A stretch of 64,000 nt of DNA from Pseudomonas alcaliphila JAB1 (GCF_001941865.1 NZ_CP016162.1:5204501-5268500), one strand, 5' to 3'. Numbered from the stretch's first letter, positions 34,700-44,523 are shown. The notes: a model not told the origin generated them from the letters alone. Made by a program: numbers and translations.

Positions 34700-35554
34700 T
34701 CAGCGCCGCAGGCACTCCAGCAGACAATCCAGTGCCGGCTGTCGCTGTGCACGACGCACCAGGGCGACCAGCTCACGATGGAAGGTCAGCTCGCCCAGCT
34801 CGATCACCCGCAGGCGCGTCGGCCGTTGCAGCCACAGGCCCGCACGCGGTACCAGGGCCACGCCCATACCGTTTTCCACGAGCCGCACGATGGCTTCCAG
34901 TTCATCCAGCTCCAGCGCCTCGCGCACGTTCAGGCGTTGCTCACGCAGGAAGCGCGTCACCTGGCGCCCGCCGAACGAAGCGCGGTCGTAACGCACGAAA
35001 GGCTGCTCGGCCAGCAGTTGCAGCGGGTCGTCGCCCGGCACGTCCAGCGGGGCGATCAGCACGAAGGGCTCGCGCGCCAGCGCTACTTCCAGCAGTTCCT
35101 TGGGCAAGGCAAACGGCGGCTTGATCAACAGCGCCAGATCCAGCTCACCCGCATCCAGCTGACTGAACAGCTGCAACGATACGCCCGGCACCAGCTTCAG
35201 TTCGACCAGCGGCGCCAGTTGCCGAAAGCGCGGCAGCGCCTCGGCCAGCAAGCCGGTCTGCAAGGTGGCGATGGCGCCGACGCGCAGTTCGCCCTGCCAC
35301 TGATCGGCGGCCTGCGGCAGCGCCATCTGCGCGTACAGCGCGAGCATCTGCTCGGCCAGTGGCAGAGCGTGGCGGCCGGTGGCATTGAGCACGGCGGCGC
35401 GACCACTACGGTCGAACAGGCGTACACCGAGGTGCTGCTCCAGCACGCGCATCTGCGCGCTGACCGCCGACTGGGTCAGCCCCACCTGCTGGCCAGCGGC
35501 AGCGAAGGTGCCCAGGCGAGCGACGGTGACGAAGGTTTTCAGCTCGCGCAGCAT
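34700..35554 (-). CDS. LysR-family regulator divergent from a VOC gene
   Basis: A 284-residue LysR-type protein: helix-turn-helix MLRELKTFVTVARLGTFAAAGQQVGLTQSAVSAQMRVLEQHLGVRLFDR and an effector domain (about residues 88-284; LRVGAIATLQTGLLAEALPRF, LPKELLEVALAREPFVLIAP). I use ATG 35554; the much longer frame to 36130 crosses the divergent neighbour. The adjacent divergent VOC-family gene is the likely target. Confidence 0.88.
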   Translation of the reverse strand: MLRELKTFVTVARLGTFAAAGQQVGLTQSAVSAQMRVLEQHLGVRLFDRSGRAAVLNATGRHALPLAEQMLALYAQMALPQAADQWQGELRVGAIATLQTGLLAEALPRFRQLAPLVELKLVPGVSLQLFSQLDAGELDLALLIKPPFALPKELLEVALAREPFVLIAPLDVPGDDPLQLLAEQPFVRYDRASFGGRQVTRFLREQRLNVREALELDELEAIVRLVENGMGVALVPRAGLWLQRPTRLRVIELGELTFHRELVALVRRAQRQPALDCLLECLRR

Positions 35555-35698
35555 CGAGGCCCTCGACTGATCGAAAATAGTTGAGCTTGCGAGCAAGAAT
35601 ATTCGCTTTAGAACAATTTTGCTGTTGGTAGGCTGGTGCAATGAACATCGATGGCGGGTTGTACCCGCCCTACCCACAACAATCAGAGGTATTGCGTG

Positions 35699-36124
35699 AT
35701 GGCCCTTGCTCCCTTTCACCTGGCAATTCCCGTGTACGACCTGGCTGCCGCGCGGCATTTCTACGGCGAGGTGTTCGGCTGTGCCGAGGGTCGTAGCAGC
35801 GAGCACTGGGTGGACTTCGATTTCTTCGGCCACCAGTTGGTGATCCACGAAGCGCCAAAGATGGCCTACCAGGAATCGGCCGCCAGCAACCCGGTGGACG
35901 GCCACGACGTGCCGGTGCCGCACTTCGGCGTGGTGCTCGGCTGGGCCGACTGGGAAGCATTGGCCGAGCGCCTGCGCAGCCGCGAGACGACGTTCGTCAT
36001 CGAGCCCTATGTACGCTTCAAGGGTCAGGTCGGCGAGCAGGCCACCATGTTCCTCCTCGATCCTTGCGGCAACGCCCTGGAGTTCAAGGCCTTCAAGGAC
36101 ATCGGCCAGCTGTTCGCCAAGTAA
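35699..36124 (+). CDS. VOC-family (glyoxalase/dioxygenase fold) protein
   Basis: A 141-residue protein of the vicinal oxygen chelate superfamily. It begins [28 protein letters not shown] and ends [25 protein letters not shown], the usual paired beta-alpha-beta-beta-beta modules. Likely metal ligands are His8, His68 in [10 protein letters not shown] (approximate) and the Glu in NALEFK. The substrate is unknown; lyase, isomerase, resistance and dioxygenase activities all occur in this fold. The divergent LysR gene probably regulates it. Confidence 0.8.
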   Translation: MALAPFHLAIPVYDLAAARHFYGEVFGCAEGRSSEHWVDFDFFGHQLVIHEAPKMAYQESAASNPVDGHDVPVPHFGVVLGWADWEALAERLRSRETTFVIEPYVRFKGQVGEQATMFLLDPCGNALEFKAFKDIGQLFAK

Positions 36125-36157
36125 GCGCACGCTGCCTGGGTAGCGAGCCAGCGGCGC

Positions 36158-39040
36158 TCAATCCAGCGGATTGTCGATCTGCGCGCGCAGCAGCTCGGCG
36201 AAGGCGCTGGCCTCAACCGGGCGGCTGATCAGAAAGCCCTGGATCTCGTCGCAGTTCTGGCTCTTGAGGAAATCCATCTGCGCCTGGGTTTCCACACCCT
36301 CGGCCACCACTTTCAGCTCCAGGCTGTGGGCCATGGCGATGATCGCACGGGTGATCGCCGCGTCCTCGCCACCGGGCGACAGATCACGGATGAAGGTCTG
36401 GTCGATCTTCACGTAGTGCACCGGGAAACGCTTGAGGTAGCTGAGCGAGGAATAGCCGGTGCCGAAATCGTCGATGGCCAGTTTGACCCCCAGTTCACGC
36501 AGCTGACGGAAGGTGACGATGACGCTGTCGACGTTGTCCAGCAATTGGCTTTCGGTCAGCTCCAGCTCCAGGTACTGCGGCGCCAGGCCGGTTTCTTCGA
36601 GCACCTGGCGCACCAGGCTGGTGAGGTTGCCCTGGCGCAACTGATACACCGAGATATTCACCGACACCCGTATCTGCGCCAGCCCCTCCTGCTGCCACTG
36701 GCGCGCCTGGCGGCAGGCCTGACGCAGCACGAACTCGCCAATCGGCGCGATCAGCCCGGTCTCTTCGGCCAGACCGATGAACTCGCCAGGCGCCACCATG
36801 CCCTGCTGCGGATGACGCCAGCGCACCAGCGCCTCGGCAGCGTTGAGCTGGTCGTCGGCGAGGTTCAGCTTGGGCTGGTAGAACACCTCCAGTTGGCCTT
36901 CGTCGATGGCCTTGCGCAGCTGGTTCTCCAGTTGCAGACGCTCCAGGGTGCAGGCCTGCAGGTTGTCGGTGAAAAACTGGAAGGTGTTGCCGCCCAGGTG
37001 CTTGGCATGTTGCACGGCCATGTTGGCCTGGCTGATCAGCGCGCTGATCTCGCGGGCGTAGTCCGGCAGCAGACTGATACCCAGCGAGGCGCTGATCACC
37101 AGTTCGTGCCCGCCGACGGTCATCGGCACGCGCAGCTTGGCCAGCAGCCGACTGGCCACCCGCGCCAGGCTGGAGAGGCTGCCGTAGGCGTCGAGGATGA
37201 TGGCGAACTCGTCGCCTGAGAGCCGCGCGATGCAGTCGGCCTCGGGTACGGTCTGGGTCAGGCGGCGGCTTATCTGGCGTAGCAACTGGTCCGCTACTTC
37301 ATGGCCGAGGCTATCGTTGAGCAGCTTGAAACGGTCCAGGTCGATATGCACCAGGGCGATGCTGCGCCCGCTCTGTCGCGCACGTTGGCTGGCATCGTGC
37401 AGACGCTCCTTGAACAGGCTGCGGTTGGCCAGGCCGGTCAGATCGTCGTAGTGCGACAGATAGCGCAGGCGTTCCTCGGCTTCACGGCGCGCACTGAGAT
37501 CGGCGAAGAAGCCGACGATATGGCTGGGCCGACCTGTTACATCGCGCACCAGATTGAGCTGCAGCCATTGCGGGTAAAGCTCACCGCTCTTGCGCGTCTC
37601 GATCAGCTCGCCCTGCCAGGTGCCGGCGCTATCCAGCTCCTGGCGGATCATCTGGTATTGCCGGCGCATCTCGCGGCTGCCGATCAGGCTGGTCACCGTG
37701 CGCCCGACCACCTCCTCACGGCTGTAACCGGTCACCGCGCTGAACGCGCGGTTGACCGCCAGCACGCGGTAGTCAGGGTCGAGAATGAAGATGCCTTCGC
37801 TGGCCGCTTCGAACACGGTCGCGGCCAGGCGCTGTTGCTGCTCCTGCTGACGCCGCGCGCTGACGTCGCGTCGCGTGCCGAGCATGCGCCGTACACGGCC
37901 GGCGGCGTCGCGCTCGACCGCACGGCCACGGTCCTCGACCCAGACCCAGTGACCATCGACATGACGCACGCGGTACTCGATCTGATAATCCTCGCTGCGC
38001 CCCTTGAGGTGCTGGACCAGCGCCCGGCGCAACCCTGGCAGATCATCCGGGTGCAGGCGCGGGGTCAGGTCACGCAGCATCACTTGCACCTGGCCCGGTT
38101 CCAGACCGAACAGCTCGCGCAGGTGCGAGTGGTGCACCTGGTCGCTTTCCAGATCCCAGTCCCACAGCCCCAGCTCGCTGGCCTCCAGCGCCAGGGCCAG
38201 GCGCGCCTGGCTCTTGCCCAGGGCATGGGTCGCTTCGTCCAGCTCCAGGGTACGTTCGGCCACACGCATTTCCAGCTCGCCATGGGCGCCGCGCAATTCG
38301 CGCTCGGCACGGCGACGCTGCTCCACCTCACGCGCCAATTCTTCATTGAGCCCTTCGGCACACTGTTTGGCGTGCTCCAGGTTGCTGATCAGCGCCAGGT
38401 TGTGAAAGCGCTGCAGCAAGCTGCGCTGCACCAGGCGATTGACCTGCCAGGCCACCACCAGCAGGGCGAGAAACAAGATCACACTGAGCAGCCCCCAGCC
38501 GCGTTGCAGGCCGCTGCCGGAGAGCAGCAGGAAGCCGGCCGACGGCAGCAGGCAGGGCAAGGCGAAGGTGAGGAAGGCTGACAGGCTGACGGCATAGGCC
38601 ACGCTGGCCGAAAGAATCGCTGCGGCGATCAGGCCGTAGACCAAGGCCTGCTGGTAAAACACATCAGCGGGCACCAGCACGATCACGGCGAAGGCGAGGG
38701 TCAACCCAGATGCACCGGCGCCGAAGAGGAAGATGCGTCGCCAGTAGGGCTCGGCCTGGCGGCTCGGCAGCGCCTCGTTGAAGGCATTCACCTGGGTCAG
38801 GCGCAACAGCGCCAGCAGCACTACCCAGCCCAGCCAGGCAGCGAGCATCGGTGCGCTCTGCTGACTCCACAGCAATAGACTGCAGGCCAGGCCGACCAGC
38901 AGCATGAGCAACGTGGGCAGGCGCGAACCCTGGAACAACAGACGGGTACGCTCGACGGCAATATCCGTGGCGAACTGACGTTCAGCCTGATGCGGGTCCA
39001 GCGTCACCTCTTGAACTACGGCGCTAGTCGTGGCGGTCAT
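36158..39040 (-). CDS. Membrane PAS-GGDEF-EAL cyclic-di-GMP signalling protein
   Basis: A 960-residue inner-membrane protein. Residues 40 to about 215 hold six hydrophobic helices (TLLMLLVGLACSLLLW to GLLSVILFLALLVVAW). A coiled coil leads to two PAS domains (about 275-395 and 400-520; ASELGLWDWDLESD, AASEGIFILDPDYRVLAVN). The GGDEF domain (about 525-690) has SGDEF at about residue 610 in place of GGDEF. The EAL domain (about 700-955) keeps EALVRWRHP near 735, DDFGTGYSSLSYLKRF and AEGVET, so phosphodiesterase activity is expected. It neighbours uvrD, as in P. aeruginosa (PA5442). Confidence 0.93.
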   Translation of the reverse strand: MTATTSAVVQEVTLDPHQAERQFATDIAVERTRLLFQGSRLPTLLMLLVGLACSLLLWSQQSAPMLAAWLGWVVLLALLRLTQVNAFNEALPSRQAEPYWRRIFLFGAGASGLTLAFAVIVLVPADVFYQQALVYGLIAAAILSASVAYAVSLSAFLTFALPCLLPSAGFLLLSGSGLQRGWGLLSVILFLALLVVAWQVNRLVQRSLLQRFHNLALISNLEHAKQCAEGLNEELAREVEQRRRAERELRGAHGELEMRVAERTLELDEATHALGKSQARLALALEASELGLWDWDLESDQVHHSHLRELFGLEPGQVQVMLRDLTPRLHPDDLPGLRRALVQHLKGRSEDYQIEYRVRHVDGHWVWVEDRGRAVERDAAGRVRRMLGTRRDVSARRQQEQQQRLAATVFEAASEGIFILDPDYRVLAVNRAFSAVTGYSREEVVGRTVTSLIGSREMRRQYQMIRQELDSAGTWQGELIETRKSGELYPQWLQLNLVRDVTGRPSHIVGFFADLSARREAEERLRYLSHYDDLTGLANRSLFKERLHDASQRARQSGRSIALVHIDLDRFKLLNDSLGHEVADQLLRQISRRLTQTVPEADCIARLSGDEFAIILDAYGSLSSLARVASRLLAKLRVPMTVGGHELVISASLGISLLPDYAREISALISQANMAVQHAKHLGGNTFQFFTDNLQACTLERLQLENQLRKAIDEGQLEVFYQPKLNLADDQLNAAEALVRWRHPQQGMVAPGEFIGLAEETGLIAPIGEFVLRQACRQARQWQQEGLAQIRVSVNISVYQLRQGNLTSLVRQVLEETGLAPQYLELELTESQLLDNVDSVIVTFRQLRELGVKLAIDDFGTGYSSLSYLKRFPVHYVKIDQTFIRDLSPGGEDAAITRAIIAMAHSLELKVVAEGVETQAQMDFLKSQNCDEIQGFLISRPVEASAFAELLRAQIDNPLD

Positions 39041-39330
39041 AGGCGATTTTCTTGTAATGGTTGCCTAAGGGTATTGGCGCTTTTTGCGACGCTCCCAACC
39101 CTGACGTCGCGGGAGAATACCCGAGACAGACGCTGTGCCCAACAGCGATGTGGGCAATTTCACAGCTTGACGCCCATCTTTTGGCGGGCACCGGCAGAGC
39201 ATGATGGCCTTTGGCCGCCTGACCACGCACATCTGCGCCCTGACCCGCCAGTCGTCGGTTGCATCAGGCTCGTTTCACCGCGCCTGGCTGACGGTTTGCC
39301 CTCCCCTTCCCGGCCCCCTAGAATGCCGCG

Positions 39331-41514
39331 ATGCAAAATGACCTCGATCACAGACTCACCACCCTCAATCCCGCCCAGCACCATGCGGTTACCACGCCGC
39401 CTGGTCATCAGCTGGTGCTGGCCGGTGCCGGCTCGGGCAAGACCCGTGTGCTGGTGCACCGCATCGCCTTCCTGATCCAGCGCCTGGACGTGTCGCCGCA
39501 CAGCATCCTGTCGGTGACCTTCACCAACAAGGCCGCCGCCGAGATGCGTCACCGTATCGAAGACGTGCTGGGCCACGCCCCTGCCGGCATGTGGGTCGGC
39601 ACCTTCCACGGCCTGGCTCACCGCCTGCTGCGTGCGCACTGGAAGGAGGCCAAGCTGGCCGAGAACTTCCAGATTCTCGACTCCGACGATCAGCAACGCC
39701 TGATCAAGCGGGTGATCCGCGACCTCGGCCTGGATGAGCAGCGCTGGCCGGCCAAGCAGGCACAGTGGTTTATCAACGGGCAGAAGGACGAGGGCATCCG
39801 CCCGCAGGGCATTCAGGCCAGCGGCGACCTGTTCCTGGCCACCATGCGCAGCATCTACGAAGCCTACGAGGCGGCCTGCGCGCGCACCGGCGTCATCGAT
39901 TTCGCCGAGCTGCTGCTGCGTGCCCTCGATCTCTGGCGCGACAATGCCGGCCTGCTGGAGCATTACCAGCGCCGCTTCCGCCATATCCTGGTCGACGAGT
40001 TCCAGGACACCAACGCCGTGCAATACGCCTGGTTGCGCTTTCTCGCCAAGGGCGGCGAGAGCCTGATGGTGGTGGGTGACGACGATCAGTCGATCTACGG
40101 CTGGCGCGGCGCGAAGATCGAGAACATCCAGCAGTTCGACAGCGATTTCGCCGATGCCGAGATCATCCGTCTGGAGCAGAACTATCGCTCCACGGCGAAC
40201 ATCCTCAATGCCGCCAACGCGCTGATCGCCAACAACCAGGGCCGCCTCGGCAAGGAGCTGCGCACCGACGTCGGTGATGGCGAGCCGCTGGCCCTGTACG
40301 CCGCCTTCAACGAGCACGACGAAGCGCGCTACGTGGTGGAAACCATCGAGGACGCCCTGCGCAAGGACGGCCTCAAGCGCAGCGAAATCGCCATTCTCTA
40401 TCGCTCCAACGCCCAATCGCGGGTGTTGGAAGAGGCGCTGCTGCGCGAGAAGATCCCCTACCGCATCTACGGTGGTCAGCGCTTCTTCGAGCGTGCCGAG
40501 ATCAAGAACGCCATGGCCTACCTGCGCCTGCTCGACGGGCGCGGCAACGATGCGGCGCTGGAGCGCATCATCAACGTGCCGGCGCGTGGCATCGGCGAGA
40601 AGACCATCGAGACCATCCGCGAATACGCCCGCGCCCATGACGTACACATGTGGGAAGCGATTCGCCTGATGCTGACGGTCAAGGCGCTGCCCGCTCGCGC
40701 CTCGGGGGCCCTGGCCGGCTTCATCGAACTGATCGACAGCCTGGCCGAGCAGGTCCTGGCCATGCCGCTGCACCAGATGACCCAGGTGGTCATCGAAAAG
40801 AGCGGCCTGCTCGCCTATCACGAGGCGGAAAAAGGCGAGAAGGGCCAGGCCCGGGTGGAAAACCTGGAGGAACTGGTCAGCGCCGCACGTACCTTCGAGA
40901 ACGATGAAGACGACGAGCTGACCCCGCTGCAGGCCTTCCTCACCCATGCCTCGCTGGAGGCCGGGGACACCCAGGCCGCCGAGAACGAAGACAGTATTCA
41001 ACTGATGACCCTGCACAGCGCCAAGGGCCTGGAATTCCCCCTGGTGTTCCTGGTGGGCATGGAAGAGGGTCTGTTCCCGCACAAGATGAGCCTGGAAGAA
41101 CCGGGCCGATTGGAAGAAGAACGCCGCCTGGCCTATGTCGGCATTACCCGTGCCATGCAGAAGCTGGTGATCAGCTACGCCGAAACACGGCGTCTCTACG
41201 GTAGCGAGACCTATAACAAGGTGTCGCGCTTTGTCCGCGAAATCCCCGCACCGCTGATTCAGGAAGTACGCCTGAGCAACAGCGTCAGCCGCCCGATGAG
41301 CACCAGCTCGATGGGTGGCGGCAGCCTGTTCGCCGGCAGTGCCATACCGCAAACGCCCTTCAACCTGGGCCAGCGCGTACGTCACAGCCTGTTCGGCGAA
41401 GGCACCATCCTCAATTTCGAGGGTGCTGGTGCCCAGGCGCGGGTCCAAGTGAATTTCGAAAACGAAGGCAGTAAATGGCTGATGCTGGCGTACGCCAAGC
41501 TTGAAGCCTATTAG
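39331..41514 (+). CDS. uvrD: DNA helicase II (UvrD)
   Basis: A 727-residue superfamily 1A helicase for nucleotide excision and mismatch repair. The Walker A motif is AGAGSGKT (residues 31-38), motif Ia is SVTFTNKAAAEM, motif II is VDEFQD (near 221), motif III is VGDDDQSIYGWRGA, motif IV is EQNYRS, motif V is LMTLHSAKGLEFPLVFLVGMEEGLFP and motif VI is YVGITRAMQKL. The C-terminus has the UvrD tudor-like tail (GQRVRHSLFGEGTILNFEGAGAQARVQVNFENEG). No LexA box was seen in the 290-bp gap before it. A TRAP-binding gene follows after 23 bp. Confidence 0.96.
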   Translation: MQNDLDHRLTTLNPAQHHAVTTPPGHQLVLAGAGSGKTRVLVHRIAFLIQRLDVSPHSILSVTFTNKAAAEMRHRIEDVLGHAPAGMWVGTFHGLAHRLLRAHWKEAKLAENFQILDSDDQQRLIKRVIRDLGLDEQRWPAKQAQWFINGQKDEGIRPQGIQASGDLFLATMRSIYEAYEAACARTGVIDFAELLLRALDLWRDNAGLLEHYQRRFRHILVDEFQDTNAVQYAWLRFLAKGGESLMVVGDDDQSIYGWRGAKIENIQQFDSDFADAEIIRLEQNYRSTANILNAANALIANNQGRLGKELRTDVGDGEPLALYAAFNEHDEARYVVETIEDALRKDGLKRSEIAILYRSNAQSRVLEEALLREKIPYRIYGGQRFFERAEIKNAMAYLRLLDGRGNDAALERIINVPARGIGEKTIETIREYARAHDVHMWEAIRLMLTVKALPARASGALAGFIELIDSLAEQVLAMPLHQMTQVVIEKSGLLAYHEAEKGEKGQARVENLEELVSAARTFENDEDDELTPLQAFLTHASLEAGDTQAAENEDSIQLMTLHSAKGLEFPLVFLVGMEEGLFPHKMSLEEPGRLEEERRLAYVGITRAMQKLVISYAETRRLYGSETYNKVSRFVREIPAPLIQEVRLSNSVSRPMSTSSMGGGSLFAGSAIPQTPFNLGQRVRHSLFGEGTILNFEGAGAQARVQVNFENEGSKWLMLAYAKLEAY

Positions 41515-41537
41515 CACACCGTATCTGGAGATAATCG

Positions 41538-42632
41538 ATGAATCGCCGCAATCTGTTCGGCGCCGCTGTGGCACTGATCGCCGCCATCGGCCTGGTTGGC
41601 TGTAAAGAAGACAAGGCTGCCAGCGAGCAAGCCGCTGCCAAGCCAGCAGAAACCGTCCACTGGAAGATGGTCACCTCCTGGCCGAAGAACTTCCCCGGCC
41701 TCGGCACCGCTGCCGAGCGCCTGGCCGAGCGCATCAACGCCATGAGCGCCGGGCGCCTGACCGTCAAGGTCTACGCCGCCGGTGAGCTGGTGCCGGCGCT
41801 GGAAGTGTTCGACGCCGTCTCGCGCGGCACCGCCGAGATGGGCCACGGCACGCCGTACTACTGGAAGGGCAAGGTGCCGGCTGCGCAGTTCTTCAGCAGC
41901 GTGCCATTCGGCCTCTCCACCCTGGAAATGAACGCCTGGTTGAGCAAGGGCGGCGGTCAGGCACTGTGGGACGAAACCTACGCACCCTTCGGCGTGAAGC
42001 CGCTTTCGGCCGGCAACACCACCATGCAGATGGGCGGCTGGTTCAACAAGGAAATCAACAGCCTGGCCGACATCAAGGGCCTGAAGATCCGCATGCCGGG
42101 CCTCGGCGGCGAAGTCTGGAGCAAGCTCGGCGCGATCACCGTCAACCTGCCGGGTGGCGAGATTTTCACCTCCCTGCAGACCAGCGCCATCGATGCCACC
42201 GACTGGGTCGGGCCGTACAACGACCTGGCCTTCGGTCTGCACAAGGCGGCCAAGTACTACTACTTCCCGGGCTGGCAGGAGCCGCAGGCCGTGGTCGAAT
42301 CCATGGTCAACCAGAAGGCCTTCGACGCGCTGCCGGCCGACCTGCAGGCCATCGTCGTCGAAGCCGCGCGCGCCGCGACCCTGGATATGATGGACGACTA
42401 CGTGTTCAACAACGCCAAGGCGCTGCAGAGCCTGAAGAGCGAAGGCGTGCAATTCAAGCGTCTGCCGGATGAGGTGCTGCAAGCCATGCGTGAGCAATCC
42501 AACGTGGTGCTCGAAGCTCTGGCGGCCGAGAACGACCTCAACGGCCGCATCTGGGCCTCGCAGAAAGCCTTCCTCGAAGAAGCCAGCGCCATGCAGGCGC
42601 TGACCGAGAAAGAGCTGTACAACTGGCGTTGA
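41538..42632 (+). CDS. TRAP-type substrate-binding lipoprotein (DctP family), copy 1
   Basis: A 364-residue binding protein with a lipobox (IAAIGLVGC, Cys22), so it should be anchored in the membrane. The mature part shows TRAP DctP features: WKMVTSWPKNFPG, GELVPALEVFDAVSRGTAEMGHGTPYYWKGK, and LKIRMPGLGGEVWSKLG with the ligand-binding arginine. The C-terminal helix is long, as in TakP-like dimers. Keto or hydroxy acids are likely ligands by family. It follows uvrD by 23 bp and precedes a close paralogue; no DctQ/DctM membrane genes are in the window. Confidence 0.9.
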   Translation: MNRRNLFGAAVALIAAIGLVGCKEDKAASEQAAAKPAETVHWKMVTSWPKNFPGLGTAAERLAERINAMSAGRLTVKVYAAGELVPALEVFDAVSRGTAEMGHGTPYYWKGKVPAAQFFSSVPFGLSTLEMNAWLSKGGGQALWDETYAPFGVKPLSAGNTTMQMGGWFNKEINSLADIKGLKIRMPGLGGEVWSKLGAITVNLPGGEIFTSLQTSAIDATDWVGPYNDLAFGLHKAAKYYYFPGWQEPQAVVESMVNQKAFDALPADLQAIVVEAARAATLDMMDDYVFNNAKALQSLKSEGVQFKRLPDEVLQAMREQSNVVLEALAAENDLNGRIWASQKAFLEEASAMQALTEKELYNWR

Positions 42633-42640
42633 GCCAACTG

Positions 42641-42666
42641 AACGGGGCCAAGAGCCCCGTTTTTCT
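42641..42666 (+). terminator. Rho-independent terminator between the TRAP-binding genes
   Basis: AACGGGGC and GCCCCGTT form a stem with loop CAAGA, followed by TTTTTCTT. It means the second copy probably needs read-through or its own promoter. Confidence 0.8.
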
Positions 42667-42681
42667 TAGGGATAACTGCCG

Positions 42682-43764
42682 ATGCGTCTTCGTTCGCTGC
42701 TGCTCCTGCCCCTGCTCGCCTTCGGCCTCATCGGCTGCAAGGACGACTCCGCGCCGACCGACCAGGCCGCAGCCCCCGCCCAGACCTTCCACTGGAAGAT
42801 GGTCACCACCTGGCCGAAGAATGCACCCGGCACCGGCACCGCAGCCGAACGCCTGGCTGAGCGCGTCAACGCCATGAGCGCCGGGCGCCTGACCATCAAG
42901 GTCTATGCTGCTGGCGAGTTGGTGCCGGCACTGGAGGTGTTCGACGCAGTGTCGCGCGGTACGGCCGAACTCGGCCACGGCACGCCCTATTACTGGAAGG
43001 GCAAGGTACCGGCCGCGCAGTTCTTCGGTGCGGTGCCCTTCGGCCTGTCCACCCTGGAAATGAACGCCTGGCTGAACAAGGGCGGCGGCCAGGCACTGTG
43101 GGACGAAGCCTACGCGTCGTTCGGCCTCAAGCCACTGACCGCAGGCAACAGCACCATGCAGATGGGCGGCTGGTTCAACAAGGAAATCAACAGCCTGGCT
43201 GACATCAAAGGCCTGAAGATCCGTATGCCGGGCCTCGGTGGCGAAGTGTGGAGCCGCCTGGGTGCGACCACCGTGGTGATGCCGGGTGGCGAAATCTTCA
43301 CCGCCCTGCAGACCGGCGCCATCGACGCCACCGACTGGGTCAGCCCCTACAACGACCTGGCCTTCGGCCTGCAGAAGGCCGCCAAGTATTACTACTACCC
43401 CGGCTGGCAGGAGCCGCAATCGGTGCTCGAGCTGCTGATCAATCAGAAGGCATTCGATGCGCTGCCGGCCGACCTGCAGGCCATCGTCACCGAAGCGGCG
43501 CGCGCGGCGACCCAGGACATGATGGACGACTACGTCTACCACAACGCCCTGGCGCTGGACGAGCTGAAGAAGAGCGGCACGCTGCTCAAGCGCTTCCCCG
43601 ACGAGGTGCTGCAGGCCATGCAACGCGAGACCGAACAAGTGCTCGGCGAGCTGGCCGCGCAGAGCGAGCTCAACGGCCGCATCTGGGCCTCCATGCAGGC
43701 GTTCCAGGCGCTGGCCACCTCGATGCAGGCGCTGTCGGAAAAAGAGCTGTACGACTGGCGCTGA
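42682..43764 (+). CDS. TRAP-type substrate-binding lipoprotein (DctP family), copy 2
   Basis: A 360-residue lipoprotein (lipobox LLAFGLIGC, Cys17) that is about four-fifths identical by eye to the preceding protein over the mature part. The binding core (LKIRMPGLGGEVWSRLG, GAIDATDWVSPYNDLAFGLQKAAKYYYYPGWQEP) is almost unchanged. Differences gather in the signal region and in the last 80 residues. It is a tandem duplicate, separated by a terminator. The membrane subunits must be elsewhere. An imperfect GC-rich repeat follows (43793-43857). Confidence 0.9.
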   Translation: MRLRSLLLLPLLAFGLIGCKDDSAPTDQAAAPAQTFHWKMVTTWPKNAPGTGTAAERLAERVNAMSAGRLTIKVYAAGELVPALEVFDAVSRGTAELGHGTPYYWKGKVPAAQFFGAVPFGLSTLEMNAWLNKGGGQALWDEAYASFGLKPLTAGNSTMQMGGWFNKEINSLADIKGLKIRMPGLGGEVWSRLGATTVVMPGGEIFTALQTGAIDATDWVSPYNDLAFGLQKAAKYYYYPGWQEPQSVLELLINQKAFDALPADLQAIVTEAARAATQDMMDDYVYHNALALDELKKSGTLLKRFPDEVLQAMQRETEQVLGELAAQSELNGRIWASMQAFQALATSMQALSEKELYDWR

Positions 43765-43792
43765 GCCGCTCAGGGTTATAGCCCTTACCCTT

Positions 43793-43857
43793 GTGGGAGC
43801 CCCGCCCCGGGGCGAAGCTGTATTACCTCAGGTTCGCGGCGGGGCGCCACTCCTACC
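43793..43857. repeat. Imperfect REP-type palindrome (GTGGGAGCCCCGCC)
   Basis: GTGGGAGCCCCGCCCCGGGG faces GGCGGGGCGCCACTCCTAC after the second TRAP-binding gene. Confidence 0.55.
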
Positions 43858-43941
43858 CATTCGGCGCGGCCACATCTGACCTATCTGGCTCCGTTTGTCG
43901 TTCCAGGCTGCGCCTCATGCCCTGGCGGCCATACTTCACGG

Positions 43942-44523
43942 ATGAAAAACAAGCCGACCGACCCCGTCCAGATCCTCGACAGCGCCCTGCAACTGGCCGA
44001 CGTCTGCGGCTGGGAGCGCCTGCACCTGTTCGACGTCGCCGCCGCGCTCGACATCGGCCTGGACGATATCGCCCGTCACTACCGCGACAAGGACGACCTG
44101 GTGGAAGCCTGGTTCGACCGCGCCGACCTGACCATGCTCGGCCACGCCAGAAATCCCGATCTGCAGGGTCTGAACGCCGAACAACGTCTGGAAAGCTGCC
44201 TGCTGGCCTGGCTCGAGAGCCTGGCAGCCCATCGCGCGGTGACCGGGCAGATGCTGCTGTACAAGCTCGAACCTGGGCATATCCACCTGCAGGTGCTCGG
44301 CCTGATGCGCATCAGCCGCACCGTGCAATGGTGGCGCGAAGCCGCTGGCCGACAAAGCCTGCACCTGCGCCGCATCGCCGAGGAAACCCTGCTCACCGGC
44401 GCCTACCTGCGCAGCTTCGTGCACTGGCTGCGCCATCCCGAAGAAGACGCAGCAACCTTCCGCGCCTTTCTGCGCGCTCAACTGCGCTGCGGCCCGCTGC
44501 CTCTGCTGCTGCAACGCCCGTAG
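43942..44523 (+). CDS. TetR-family transcriptional regulator
   Basis: A 193-residue protein with a TetR-like N-terminal helix-turn-helix (ILDSALQLADVCGWERLHLFDVAAALDIGLDDIARHYRDKDDLVEAWFDRAD) and an all-helical ligand-binding part (WWREAAGRQSLHLRRIAEETLLTGAYLRSFVHWL). The recognition helix, IGLDDIARHYRDKDDL, is a slightly unusual form. No partner operator is obvious. It stands alone between two repeat elements. Confidence 0.8.
   Translation: MKNKPTDPVQILDSALQLADVCGWERLHLFDVAAALDIGLDDIARHYRDKDDLVEAWFDRADLTMLGHARNPDLQGLNAEQRLESCLLAWLESLAAHRAVTGQMLLYKLEPGHIHLQVLGLMRISRTVQWWREAAGRQSLHLRRIAEETLLTGAYLRSFVHWLRHPEEDAATFRAFLRAQLRCGPLPLLLQRP

Noticed and set aside
39041-39330. LexA box before uvrD (CTGTGCCCAACAG near 39130)
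   Set aside because: Only five bases separate the half-sites; LexA needs eight.
39160-41574. 804-codon open frame antisense to uvrD
   Set aside because: It mirrors the uvrD codon pattern in high-GC DNA, has low-complexity composition and no family motif; uvrD is certain.
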